From positions 68,667-132,666 of the forward strand of contig JAEXYH010000040.1 of assembly GCA_023451735.1 (NCBI GenBank): a stretch of 64,000 nt of DNA, in the 5' to 3' direction. The notes under the pieces were generated by a model. The model did not search any database. It had not been told where the DNA came from and saw nothing but the letters and a program-made list of their open reading frames with translations. Position numbers and translations under genes: made by a program. This DNA comes from Pseudomonadota bacterium (lineage in GTDB: Bacteria > Pseudomonadota > Alphaproteobacteria > Rhizobiales > Rhizobiaceae). Position 1 is the first letter of the stretch. Each line of letters begins with the position of its first letter. Positions 50,967 to 59,233 of the stretch are shown piece after piece.

Positions 50967-52754
50967 TCAGACGATCTGCAATTTCATCCGCCTGCCGACA
51001 AACGGTATGCGCAGCTGATAAATTTTCGAGGGCCACGAAATCGCCAGGCGTGCGTCGTCGATCTCGATCACATCGATGCCAATATCGCCGCCCCCTTCGA
51101 TCTCGATCCGTCCCAGTTCGCCAACATCGACCGACCCGCCGCGAAGGACAGGCTCTTCGCGCGTCATCAGCGACAGCACGGCCGGCAAGTCCCCATCGTA
51201 GTCATCCGTGATCTCCACGCCATGACCGCGGAACAGGGAGACCTTACGGCGATAGACCCGCACCCCTGCTTCTTCCGGATAGGCGGCAGCGATATCGAGC
51301 GAGATTTCCGCAGCCTCGGTGGAAAATTCCGCCTGCATGTCGCGCGCAGCAAAAGCCGCGCCGGCCGACTGCATCACGGCACCGAATGTCGGCAGATTGT
51401 GAAAGGCCGACTGCATCGTCCAGATCTGGTAACGATCAGCCGAAAACGTCTTGGCCGTATAGGTCTCGACACCGACATCGATCAGGAACGGCTGGCCGTC
51501 CTTGTAGAGCGTGACGCTGCCGACATCGTTGTGATTGTGGCTCTCGCCATTATTGCCGCCCTTGACGGCGAGCGCGAAGCGATCGTCGCGGGCGATATAC
51601 AGTCCGATCCCGGGATAGGACGCGTCTGCGGCGGGCAGCACGTCCACCTCAGGTGCCCGAACCTCTGTCAGGAGCTCCTGAACACGATACCAGAGGTTCC
51701 ATTCCCCCGGCAGGTGAGGTGCCGTGCTATCCGCACGATCCCTTGCGGCAAAGGCCGCCAGCGCATCCGATCCGACGGCCTTGCCGAACAGATATTCGCG
51801 AACCGTGCAGGGGTCGATGACGGCTGCGGAGTCGGAGAAATTGAAGTAGGAGCGGCCATCCACATGCATATGGAGGATATATTCGGCCATGTTGCGGATC
51901 TTCGGCGCAGCCCAGAGCGACGAGATGCTGCCCGGCGCGACAGTGTCGAGGATCGTCATAGAGCCGAACATGCAGAGCGCTGCGTGCCGGTAGTAAACCA
52001 CACCCTCCTCGCAGGCGCCGTCCTCGGCATAGTCCTTGATAAAGCAGTCGAGGCTGCCGAGCGCCTTTTCCACCACACGACGCCTCAATTCGTCCTCGGC
52101 ACCCAGGCTGAAGGTCGCCAAAAGAACATTCTGGGTGATCCATGCTGTCCAGTTGTTCATGCGCTCCGCACCGTTGCCCATCCACCAGAAATGGGTCCCG
52201 AAATAGGGGGCGAGAATTCGAACATGCACCTCATGCTCGATGCGGCGTCGGACGGTGGGGCTGACCTTGTCCAGCGGCCCGCCAAGCAGCGCGGCCACGG
52301 TGGCGAGTAATGCGCCGGTTTCTGCCGCGAAGAGATCGATGACCGGACGCTCCACATCCGGCAGGGGATGACGCACACCGCCACGCTCATAAGAATTATG
52401 CGCCGGAAGCTGCCAACCACTTTCCTCACAGATCAGCATGATGCCATCGATGATCGACGACAGGAAACGTCCCTTGCCTTCGACCAATTCGCCGAGCACG
52501 AGGTCGTTCAGCATCCGGCGACGGGAGAAATACAGGGCCTCGAAATCCGCTCTGTTCCCCGTAATCGAAAACTGGCGGTAATCCTCAGCCCTGATCACCG
52601 ACCAGCTGCGACAGGATGTCGCCTCGGCGTCCGTGAGTACATGCGCTTTCAATTGATCGGCTACGCCTCGCCACGCGTCTCGATCATCAAATGGAGCACC
52701 GGGAAGAAACCTTGAGAAAACCGAAGGTATGCGCGCTGCAGCCTCGCGAAACAT
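50967..52754 (-). CDS. Heparinase II/III-family polysaccharide lyase
   Basis: A 595-residue protein. An N-terminal alpha/alpha toroid (EESGWQLPAHNSYERGG, GNGAERMNNWTAWITQN, CFIKDYAEDGACEEGVVYYRHAA with the usual catalytic Asn/Tyr/His region) is followed by the beta-sandwich half with GGNNGESHNHNDVGSVTLY, the family hallmark. Members cleave uronic-acid-containing polysaccharides by beta-elimination. No signal peptide is visible, so a cytoplasmic oligosaccharide lyase is likely. ATG at 52754 has GGAGGAAACG upstream. It is divergent from the sugar ABC operon, across a region with repeated CATATG motifs. Products with unsaturated ends would feed the GH88 hydrolase encoded at 54765-55937. Confidence 0.9.
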   Translation of the reverse strand: MFREAAARIPSVFSRFLPGAPFDDRDAWRGVADQLKAHVLTDAEATSCRSWSVIRAEDYRQFSITGNRADFEALYFSRRRMLNDLVLGELVEGKGRFLSSIIDGIMLICEESGWQLPAHNSYERGGVRHPLPDVERPVIDLFAAETGALLATVAALLGGPLDKVSPTVRRRIEHEVHVRILAPYFGTHFWWMGNGAERMNNWTAWITQNVLLATFSLGAEDELRRRVVEKALGSLDCFIKDYAEDGACEEGVVYYRHAALCMFGSMTILDTVAPGSISSLWAAPKIRNMAEYILHMHVDGRSYFNFSDSAAVIDPCTVREYLFGKAVGSDALAAFAARDRADSTAPHLPGEWNLWYRVQELLTEVRAPEVDVLPAADASYPGIGLYIARDDRFALAVKGGNNGESHNHNDVGSVTLYKDGQPFLIDVGVETYTAKTFSADRYQIWTMQSAFHNLPTFGAVMQSAGAAFAARDMQAEFSTEAAEISLDIAAAYPEEAGVRVYRRKVSLFRGHGVEITDDYDGDLPAVLSLMTREEPVLRGGSVDVGELGRIEIEGGGDIGIDVIEIDDARLAISWPSKIYQLRIPFVGRRMKLQIV

Positions 52755-52793
52755 CGTTTCCTCCTGCCATGAAAACTGCCTGAGACATCGCCT

Positions 52794-52878
52794 ATCATAT
52801 GTATTTTGGATTTTCTACAGAATTCATATGATCCATTTATAAGTTGTTTGACCAATGTCGTGGATATGATATGTCGAT
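52794..52878. promoter_or_regulatory. Divergent promoter region with repeated CATATG-type half sites
   Basis: Between the lyase and ABC permease genes. TATCATATG (from about 52793), TCATATGA (52824-52831, palindromic) and ATATGATATGTC (about 52864) repeat the CATAnTATG theme of the 49175 palindrome. Candidate binding region for the GntR/FCD regulator. Confidence 0.4.
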
Positions 52879-52978
52879 CGTGGGAGGAGGCACGGAAGGC
52901 AGATCAATTTTTTGCCGTGCATCCGCGGATAAGCTCTCAGGGGGCGCCGTCTGTGGCATTTTCTTTCGGAGGAGTATG

Positions 52979-53920
52979 ATGGCTAACTCTACCATTGCCG
53001 CCGGCGAGACGCCGGTCGTGACGAGACGGCGCAAGGTGGTGTCCAAACGTCGCCGCCGGGTACAGGACGCACTCGTTGCCTATTCCTTCATTGCTCCCAA
53101 TTTTCTTGGCTTTGCGGTTTTCACGCTCGGCCCGATCCTGTTCGCCTTCGTACTGGCATTCATGCACTGGGACGGCAGCAACGCCATTACCTTTGCCGGC
53201 CTCGACAATTTCTGGCGCCTCTTCGAAGACAAGGCATTCAAGGACGCCTTCTGGAACACGATCATCTATACGGTGGTCTCGGTGCCGGCGACGCTTGCCT
53301 GCGCGCTCGGGCTGGCCATCCTGCTCAACCAAAAAATCCTCGGCCGCGATTTCTTCCGCACCGCGATGTTCTTTCCCTATGTCGCTTCACTGGTGGCCGT
53401 CGCCGTCGTCTGGAACATGATCTTCAACCCCGAGATGGGGCCTGTGAACATGATCCTCTACACGCTCGGTCTCGACCCGAAGGACATGCCCGGCTGGGCC
53501 GCCGACCGCCACTGGGCGATGGTGACCGTCATCCTGTTCGGCGTTTGGAAGAGTATGGGTTATTTCATGGTCATCTATCTGGCCGGCCTGCAGGGCATCA
53601 ATTCCGAGCTCTATGAGGCTGCGGATCTGGATGGCGCCAATGCCTGGCAGAAGTTTCTCTATGTCACCGTGCCGCAGCTCGGCCCGACGACGTTTTTCGT
53701 CACCGTGATGCTGACCATCCAATCCTTCAAGGTGTTCGATCAGATCTACATGATCACTCAAGGAGGGCCCGGCACTTCGACCCTCGTCCTCGTTTACCAC
53801 ATCTATAACGAGGCCTTCATTTCGTGGGATCTCGGTTATTCCAGCATGATCGCGCTCGTCCTGTTCTTCCTCGTGCTGGCCGTCACCGTCGTCCAGTTCC
53901 GTCGTCAGAAGGAGGACTGA
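52979..53920 (+). CDS. Sugar ABC transporter permease (MalF type)
   Basis: A 313-residue inner-membrane permease. After a basic N-terminus (RRRKVVSKRRRRVQD) come six membrane helices; the EAA loop is EAADLDGANAWQKFLYVTVPQLGP. ATG at 52979 is the second of two adjacent ATGs and has GGAGG at better spacing. It is the first gene of the operon permease-permease-GH88-ATPase-DUF624-binding protein. The substrate is probably an oligosaccharide with uronic acid residues, inferred from the enzymes encoded alongside. Confidence 0.93.
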   Translation: MANSTIAAGETPVVTRRRKVVSKRRRRVQDALVAYSFIAPNFLGFAVFTLGPILFAFVLAFMHWDGSNAITFAGLDNFWRLFEDKAFKDAFWNTIIYTVVSVPATLACALGLAILLNQKILGRDFFRTAMFFPYVASLVAVAVVWNMIFNPEMGPVNMILYTLGLDPKDMPGWAADRHWAMVTVILFGVWKSMGYFMVIYLAGLQGINSELYEAADLDGANAWQKFLYVTVPQLGPTTFFVTVMLTIQSFKVFDQIYMITQGGPGTSTLVLVYHIYNEAFISWDLGYSSMIALVLFFLVLAVTVVQFRRQKED

Positions 53921-53923
53921 GCC

Positions 53924-54760
53924 ATGCGTATCGCCGGCCAGAAACTCACCGGGAAACTGTTCGCCATCTATGTGACGGTCATCCTGATTACCATTGTGAT
54001 GCTGCTTCCCTTCGCCTGGATGCTGTCGGCTTCGCTGAAACTCAGCAGCGAAGTGTTCGTCTTCCCGATCGAATGGATACCGTCCAATCCGCAGTGGCAG
54101 AACTACGTCGATATCTGGACAAAAATCCCGCTGGCGCTGTTCATCTACAACACGTCAAAGCTAACGATCATTGTCACGCTACTGCAGCTGTTCACCTCAA
54201 GTTTTGCCGCCTACGCCTTCGCCAAGCTCGAGTTTCCCTACAAGAACGCGCTGTTCCTCGGCTACATCGCCACGATCGCCATGCCGTGGCAGGTATACAT
54301 GGTGCCGCAGTTCCTGCTGATGCGTGAATTCGGCCTCAACAACACCCACCTCGCACTGATCTGCCTTCAGGCCTTCACCGCCTTCGGCGTGTTCCTGATG
54401 CGGCAGTTCTACATGTCGATCCCGACCGAGCTTTGCGAAGCTGCCCGTATCGACGGCATGAACGAATACCAGATCTGGGCCAAGATCATGCTGCCGCTGT
54501 CGAAGCCGGCGCTGTCCACGCTGACGATCTTCACCTTCGTCACGACCTGGAACGATTTTCTTGGGCCGATGATCTACCTGACCAAGACTGAACTGAAGAC
54601 GATCCAGATCGGCTTGCGCATGTTCATCTCGCAATATTCCGCCGAATACGGGCTGATCATGGCGGCATCCGTGGTGGCGCTCATCCCGGTCCTCATCGTC
54701 TTCCTGTCGCTACAACGCTTCTTCGTCGAAGGCGTCGCGTCTTCCGGCATCAAGGGTTAA
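53924..54760 (+). CDS. Sugar ABC transporter permease (MalG type)
   Basis: A 278-residue permease with six membrane helices and the EAA motif EAARIDGMNEYQIWAKIMLPLSKP. ATG at 53924 lies three bases after the stop of the first permease gene, with AGGAGGACTGAG as ribosome site within that gene's end. It forms the heterodimeric channel with the product of 52979-53920 and is powered by the ATPase of 55950-57059. Confidence 0.93.
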   Translation: MRIAGQKLTGKLFAIYVTVILITIVMLLPFAWMLSASLKLSSEVFVFPIEWIPSNPQWQNYVDIWTKIPLALFIYNTSKLTIIVTLLQLFTSSFAAYAFAKLEFPYKNALFLGYIATIAMPWQVYMVPQFLLMREFGLNNTHLALICLQAFTAFGVFLMRQFYMSIPTELCEAARIDGMNEYQIWAKIMLPLSKPALSTLTIFTFVTTWNDFLGPMIYLTKTELKTIQIGLRMFISQYSAEYGLIMAASVVALIPVLIVFLSLQRFFVEGVASSGIKG

Positions 54761-54764
54761 GTTC

Positions 54765-55937
54765 ATGAACGCCGTTTCTCCCATTGCTCCGCAGCCCATC
54801 ACCGACACAGAGGTGAAGGCTGCCCTTGATGTCGCCGTCGCGCAAATCCGCCGCAACTTGCCCGAATTTACCTACGCGTCGCAGAACCATTCGAGCGTCA
54901 ACAATTTCTACCCCGCCGTCGCCAACAACCAGTGGACCGCCGGTTTCTGGCCGGGTGAGATCTGGCTGGCCTTCGAGCATACCGGCGACAAGACCTTTCA
55001 ATATGCGGCGCAAATCCAGGTGCAGAGCTTTCTGCATCGGATCGAAAACCGCATCGAAACCGACCACCACGACATGGGTTTTCTCTATTCGCCTTCCTGC
55101 ATCGCCGCATGGAAACTGGTAGGCGACGAAGATGGCCGCCGGGCAGCACTTCTTGCCGCCGACCAGCTGCTCGAGCGCTATCAGCCGATCGGCCAGTTCA
55201 TTCAGGCCTGGGGCCGCAAGGGCGTCGCAGAGGAATACCGCTATATCATCGACTGCCTGCTGAACCTGCCGCTGCTTTATTGGGCGACGGAACAAACCGG
55301 CGACCAGAAATACCGCGATATTGCGCTGACCCACGCCCGCACGACGCTCAAGAATTCGGTGCGACCGGACGATTCCACCTATCACACCTTCTATATGGAT
55401 CCGGTCACCGGTGAGCCTGTGCGCGGCGCCACCAAGCAGGGTTACGCCGACGACAGTTTCTGGGCGCGCGGTCAGGCCTGGGGCGTGGCCGGCATGGCCT
55501 TTTCCTATCGTTACGAGCGCATCGACGAATATCGCGACACGTTTGACAGGCTTTTGGCCTTCTACCTGAACAAGCTGCCTTCCGACATGGTGCCCTATTG
55601 GGACATGGTGTTTTCCGATGGCAACAATGAACCGCGCGATACGTCGGCAGCATCGATCGTGGCCTGCGGTTTGCTGGAAATGGCCGATCTCGTCGGCGGT
55701 GAAGCGGCAGATCGTTACCGCGATCTGGCGCGCCGCATGATAAAGAGCCTTGCGGATAGCTACGCCGTGAAAGATCCCGAGGTTTCCAACGGGCTTGTGC
55801 TGCATGGCACCTATTCCAAGAAATCCCCCTACAACACCTGCCGCGGCGAAGGCGTCGATGAGTGCGTGTCCTGGGGTGATTATTATTACATGGAAGCCCT
55901 GACGCGCCTGTCGCGTTCGTGGTCTTCCTACTGGTGA
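54765..55937 (+). CDS. Unsaturated glucuronyl hydrolase, GH88 family
   Basis: A 390-residue alpha6/alpha6-barrel glycosidase, no signal peptide. The two catalytic aspartates correspond to Asp103 (in TDHHDMGF) and Asp163 (in YIIDCLLNLPLL), matching D88 and D149 of the Bacillus enzyme with nearly the same spacing. NNQWTAGFWPGEIWLA and YADDSFWARGQAWGVAG are further signatures. The enzyme removes the 4,5-unsaturated uronic acid that polysaccharide lyases leave at the non-reducing end. It lies between the permease and ATPase genes of the ABC operon, so imported lyase products are its likely substrates. Confidence 0.93.
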   Translation: MNAVSPIAPQPITDTEVKAALDVAVAQIRRNLPEFTYASQNHSSVNNFYPAVANNQWTAGFWPGEIWLAFEHTGDKTFQYAAQIQVQSFLHRIENRIETDHHDMGFLYSPSCIAAWKLVGDEDGRRAALLAADQLLERYQPIGQFIQAWGRKGVAEEYRYIIDCLLNLPLLYWATEQTGDQKYRDIALTHARTTLKNSVRPDDSTYHTFYMDPVTGEPVRGATKQGYADDSFWARGQAWGVAGMAFSYRYERIDEYRDTFDRLLAFYLNKLPSDMVPYWDMVFSDGNNEPRDTSAASIVACGLLEMADLVGGEAADRYRDLARRMIKSLADSYAVKDPEVSNGLVLHGTYSKKSPYNTCRGEGVDECVSWGDYYYMEALTRLSRSWSSYW

Positions 55938-55949
55938 GAGAACAAACCG

Positions 55950-57059
55950 ATGGCCAGCATTTCACTCAGGAAATTGAACAAGACCTACGGTGCATTGACC
56001 GTTGTCCATGACATCGATCTGGAGATCGCCGACAAGGAATTTATCATTCTCGTCGGCCCGTCCGGCTGTGGAAAATCCACCACCTTGCGCATGATCGCCG
56101 GTCTGGAGGAAATTTCCGGCGGCGAACTGATCATCGGTGGTGATGTCGTCAACGACGTCCCGTCCAAGGACCGCGACATCGCCATGGTGTTCCAGAACTA
56201 TGCACTTTATCCGCATATGACTGTCTACAAGAACATGGCGTTCGGCTTACAGCTGCGTAAAGCCTCGCGCGAGGTGATCGACCAGAAGGTTCAGGAAGCA
56301 GCCAAGATCCTCGACATCACGCATCTTCTGAACCGCAAGCCGAGAGCGCTTTCCGGCGGCCAGCGGCAGCGTGTGGCGCTTGGTCGCGCTATGGTGCGCA
56401 ATCCGGAAGTGTTTCTGCTCGACGAGCCGCTGTCCAACCTCGACGCCAAACTGCGCGGCACGATGCGCGCCGAGATCACAAAGCTGCACAAACGGCTGAA
56501 TTCCACCTTCATCTATGTGACGCATGACCAGATCGAGGCCATGACCATGGCAGACCGGATCGTGGTGATGGCGGATGGCCATATCCAGCAGGTCGATACG
56601 CCGCAGAACCTCTATGACCGCCCGATCAACATGTTCGTGGCTGGTTTTATCGGCGCACCGCAGATGAACATGCTGCCTTCGAAGATCGAAAAGCGCGGTG
56701 AAGGCTATGTCGCCATCTTTGACGGCCGCGTACTGCCGATCCCACAAAACTTCGACAAGGCCCGCATCGCGCCATACGAGGGCAAAGAAGTCGTCGTCGG
56801 CCTGCGACCGGAGAATTTCCATGAACTGGCGCCGGGCGACATCAACCCGGAAAACATCGCGCCGTTCGATGCGGTGGTCGATCTTGCCGAACCGATGGGT
56901 TCCGAGATCCATCTCAATATCACCGCCGGCCAAAAAGCCATGACCGTTCGTGTCTCGCCGCGCTTCAAGGCGAAGACAGGCGAAACGGCAAAGCTGGTGG
57001 TCGATACGACAAACATGCAGCTGTTCGACAAGGAAACGGAACGCTCGATCCTCTATTGA
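55950..57059 (+). CDS. Sugar ABC transporter ATP-binding protein (UgpC/MalK type)
   Basis: A 369-residue ATPase. Walker A is GPSGCGKST (residues 36-44), signature LSGGQRQRVALGRA, Walker B VFLLDEPLSNLD and H-loop YVTHDQIEAMT. A C-terminal TOBE domain from about residue 240 (VVVGLRPENFHEL) marks the MalK/UgpC type, which may energise more than one sugar transporter. The gene starts 12 nt after the GH88 stop. Confidence 0.94.
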   Translation: MASISLRKLNKTYGALTVVHDIDLEIADKEFIILVGPSGCGKSTTLRMIAGLEEISGGELIIGGDVVNDVPSKDRDIAMVFQNYALYPHMTVYKNMAFGLQLRKASREVIDQKVQEAAKILDITHLLNRKPRALSGGQRQRVALGRAMVRNPEVFLLDEPLSNLDAKLRGTMRAEITKLHKRLNSTFIYVTHDQIEAMTMADRIVVMADGHIQQVDTPQNLYDRPINMFVAGFIGAPQMNMLPSKIEKRGEGYVAIFDGRVLPIPQNFDKARIAPYEGKEVVVGLRPENFHELAPGDINPENIAPFDAVVDLAEPMGSEIHLNITAGQKAMTVRVSPRFKAKTGETAKLVVDTTNMQLFDKETERSILY

Positions 57060-57083
57060 GGAGATCGACGCTGGAGGAAGGCC

Positions 57084-57815
57084 ATGCAGTGGCTGCGGGA
57101 CATGTGGACGAAGGAAGGGCCGGGCATCCCCAAGAATGCGCCGAAAAAGATCGGCCTTGCCCTATTTGGTCAGATTTTCGCGCGTGAATGGTGGGAAATG
57201 GTCAAGTTGAACATCCTGTTCATTTTGGCCGCCCTGCTGATCATCCCTCTGCCGGCCGCGCTGGCCGCAATGGCCTTCGTTTGTGTCGCCTTTGTCGAGG
57301 ACCGCAACACCTATCTGCTGCGGGATTTCGTGGACGCGATGCGCCGCTATTTCTGGCAGGCCACGGGATGGGGTCTGCTTTTTGCCTTTACCATCAGTCT
57401 TGGCAGTTACGCCGTTGCCACCTACGCATCGGCAGCGCGTGACAATCTGATGATGGCGGTGCCGCTGGCGATCGCCTTTGTCGTGACCCTATTCCTCTGC
57501 ATCACCGCCTGTCATCTACTGGTGCTGATGGTGATGCGCGATCTGCCGGCCAGAAAACTGCTGCAGCTTTCGGCCATTGCTTCGATCATAAGACCGTTGC
57601 CAGTGATGGCGGCGCTGCTTTTCGTGGCGGGCCTGTGGCTCACCCATATCGCATTTTATCCCGTGTCGGTGTTCATGCCGGCCACGCTCAATTTTTCTCT
57701 TGGCATGTTCGCCATCGCCTTTGCCGCCCACCGTGCGGCGGGGATGGTGCTTGCCCTGCCCGTTGCGACACAGCCGACTACCGAAGCGGAGGCGGCGGGC
57801 GCGAGGGATTTCTGA
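57084..57815 (+). CDS. DUF624 family membrane protein (YesL-like)
   Basis: A 243-residue protein with about five hydrophobic segments (LNILFILAALLIIPLPAALA, ATGWGLLFAFTISLGSYAV, AVPLAIAFVVTLFLCITAC, PLPVMAALLFVAGLWLTHI, LNFSLGMFAIAFAAHRAAGM) and the N-terminal pattern of DUF624. ATG at 57084 has GGAGGAAGGCC upstream. YesL-type proteins are often encoded within oligosaccharide ABC operons, including those for rhamnogalacturonan in Bacillus; their role in uptake is not established. Its place between the ATPase and binding-protein genes fits. Confidence 0.88.
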   Translation: MQWLRDMWTKEGPGIPKNAPKKIGLALFGQIFAREWWEMVKLNILFILAALLIIPLPAALAAMAFVCVAFVEDRNTYLLRDFVDAMRRYFWQATGWGLLFAFTISLGSYAVATYASAARDNLMMAVPLAIAFVVTLFLCITACHLLVLMVMRDLPARKLLQLSAIASIIRPLPVMAALLFVAGLWLTHIAFYPVSVFMPATLNFSLGMFAIAFAAHRAAGMVLALPVATQPTTEAEAAGARDF

Positions 57816-57861
57816 AGCAGACAAATCAGGACCAGAGACAATCCAGGGAAGGAGAAACAGG

Positions 57862-59142
57862 ATGTATTTGGAGATTTTCGGGAGAGGCATGAAGCTCACG
57901 CTAGCGGGCCTTGCCTTGGCGGCTTCCACCGCCGGTGCAGCCTTAGCGCAATCCGGTGACGCCGTCACGCTGCGCTGGGCGCTGTGGGACTGGGACAAGG
58001 TGGCCTATTACAAGCCGCTGATCGAAGCCTATCAGGCCAAGAACCCCAATGTGAAATTCGAGCATATCGATCTCGGCTCGCAGGATTATCAGCAGATGAT
58101 CGCCACGCAGCTCGCGGGCGGCTCAAAAGATATCGACATCGTCACCGTCAAGGACGTGCCGAACTATACGAACCTCATCCGCGCCGGTTCGATCATGGAC
58201 CTGTCGGCCTATATGAAGGAAGCCAATATCGATCCGGCTTCCTTCGGCGGTCTGGCCGAGGAAATGACGGTCGACGGCAAGATCTATTCGCTGCCGTTCC
58301 GCTCGGACTTCTGGGTCGTCTATTACAACAAGGACATTTTCGACAAAGCCGGTGTGCCCTACCCCACCAACGACATGACCTGGGCGCAATTCGACGAGAC
58401 TGCGACGAAACTCGCCGGCGGCATGGGCGTCAACAAGACCTATGGTGCGCTTCTGCACACCTGGCGCTCCACCGTTCAGCTGGCCGGCATCCAGGACGGC
58501 AAGAACACGCTGGCAGGCCCGGACTACACCTTCCTGAAGCCCTGGTACGAGCGTGCGCTGAAGCTGCAGGAAGACGGTGTCGTGCCGTCCTACGCGACGC
58601 TGAAGACCTCCAACACCCACTATTCCGGTCCGTTCTTCAACGGCACGATCGGCATGCTGCCAATGGGGACATGGTTCGTCGGCACTCAGATCGCCAAGGT
58701 CAAGTCCGGCGAATCCAAGAGCAAGAACTGGGGTATCGTGAAGTTCCCGCATCCGGAAGGCGTTGTTGCCGGCACGACGGCCGCACAGATTTCCGGCCTT
58801 TCGGTAAACAGCAATTCCAACCACAAGGAAGCTGTTCTCGACTTCATCAAGTTCGTCACCAGCTCGGAAGGCGCCTCGATCATTGCATCGACCGGCACGA
58901 TCCCGACCGTGCGTACGCCGGAAGTAACGGCCAAGATCGCCTCGCTCGACGGCTTCCCGCAGGACGAGACCAGCAAGGCGGCGCTTGAGCCCGGCAAGTC
59001 CTACCTGGAAATGGCCGTGACGCCGAATGCAGCCCGTATCGAGGTCATCCTCAATCGTGCGCATGACTCGCTGATGACCGACAACATCTCGATCGACGAC
59101 GGTCTGAAGGAAATGACCGATGGCGTGAAGGCCATCAAGTAA
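57862..59142 (+). CDS. Sugar ABC transporter substrate-binding protein
   Basis: A 426-residue family 1 binding protein. Signal peptide to about residue 29 (ALA|QSG); ATG at 57862 has AAGGAGAAACAGG, and an internal ATG at 57889 would also leave a signal. The mature part shows the usual fold: LRWALWDWDKVAYYKPLIEAY, DIVTVKDVPNYTNLIRAG, LPFRSDFWVVYYNKDIFDKAG and GMLPMGTWFVGTQI. It captures an oligosaccharide in the periplasm for the permeases of 52979-54760. A strong terminator follows, so the ABC operon ends here. Confidence 0.94.
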   Translation: MYLEIFGRGMKLTLAGLALAASTAGAALAQSGDAVTLRWALWDWDKVAYYKPLIEAYQAKNPNVKFEHIDLGSQDYQQMIATQLAGGSKDIDIVTVKDVPNYTNLIRAGSIMDLSAYMKEANIDPASFGGLAEEMTVDGKIYSLPFRSDFWVVYYNKDIFDKAGVPYPTNDMTWAQFDETATKLAGGMGVNKTYGALLHTWRSTVQLAGIQDGKNTLAGPDYTFLKPWYERALKLQEDGVVPSYATLKTSNTHYSGPFFNGTIGMLPMGTWFVGTQIAKVKSGESKSKNWGIVKFPHPEGVVAGTTAAQISGLSVNSNSNHKEAVLDFIKFVTSSEGASIIASTGTIPTVRTPEVTAKIASLDGFPQDETSKAALEPGKSYLEMAVTPNAARIEVILNRAHDSLMTDNISIDDGLKEMTDGVKAIK

Positions 59143-59152
59143 CACTCCTTGC

Positions 59153-59189
59153 CCCCGCGGTAACCTTGGTTGCCGCGGGGTTTTCTTTT
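59153..59189 (+). terminator. Rho-independent terminator of the sugar ABC operon
   Basis: CCCCGCGGTAACC (59153-59165) pairs with GGTTGCCGCGGGG (59168-59180), one wobble, loop of two, followed by TTTTCTTTT. It starts 10 nt after the binding-protein stop. Confidence 0.92.
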
Positions 59190-59233
59190 GTCTGCGTAAC
59201 ACTCTCAATGCTCGACGAATGACTGGAAGACCG

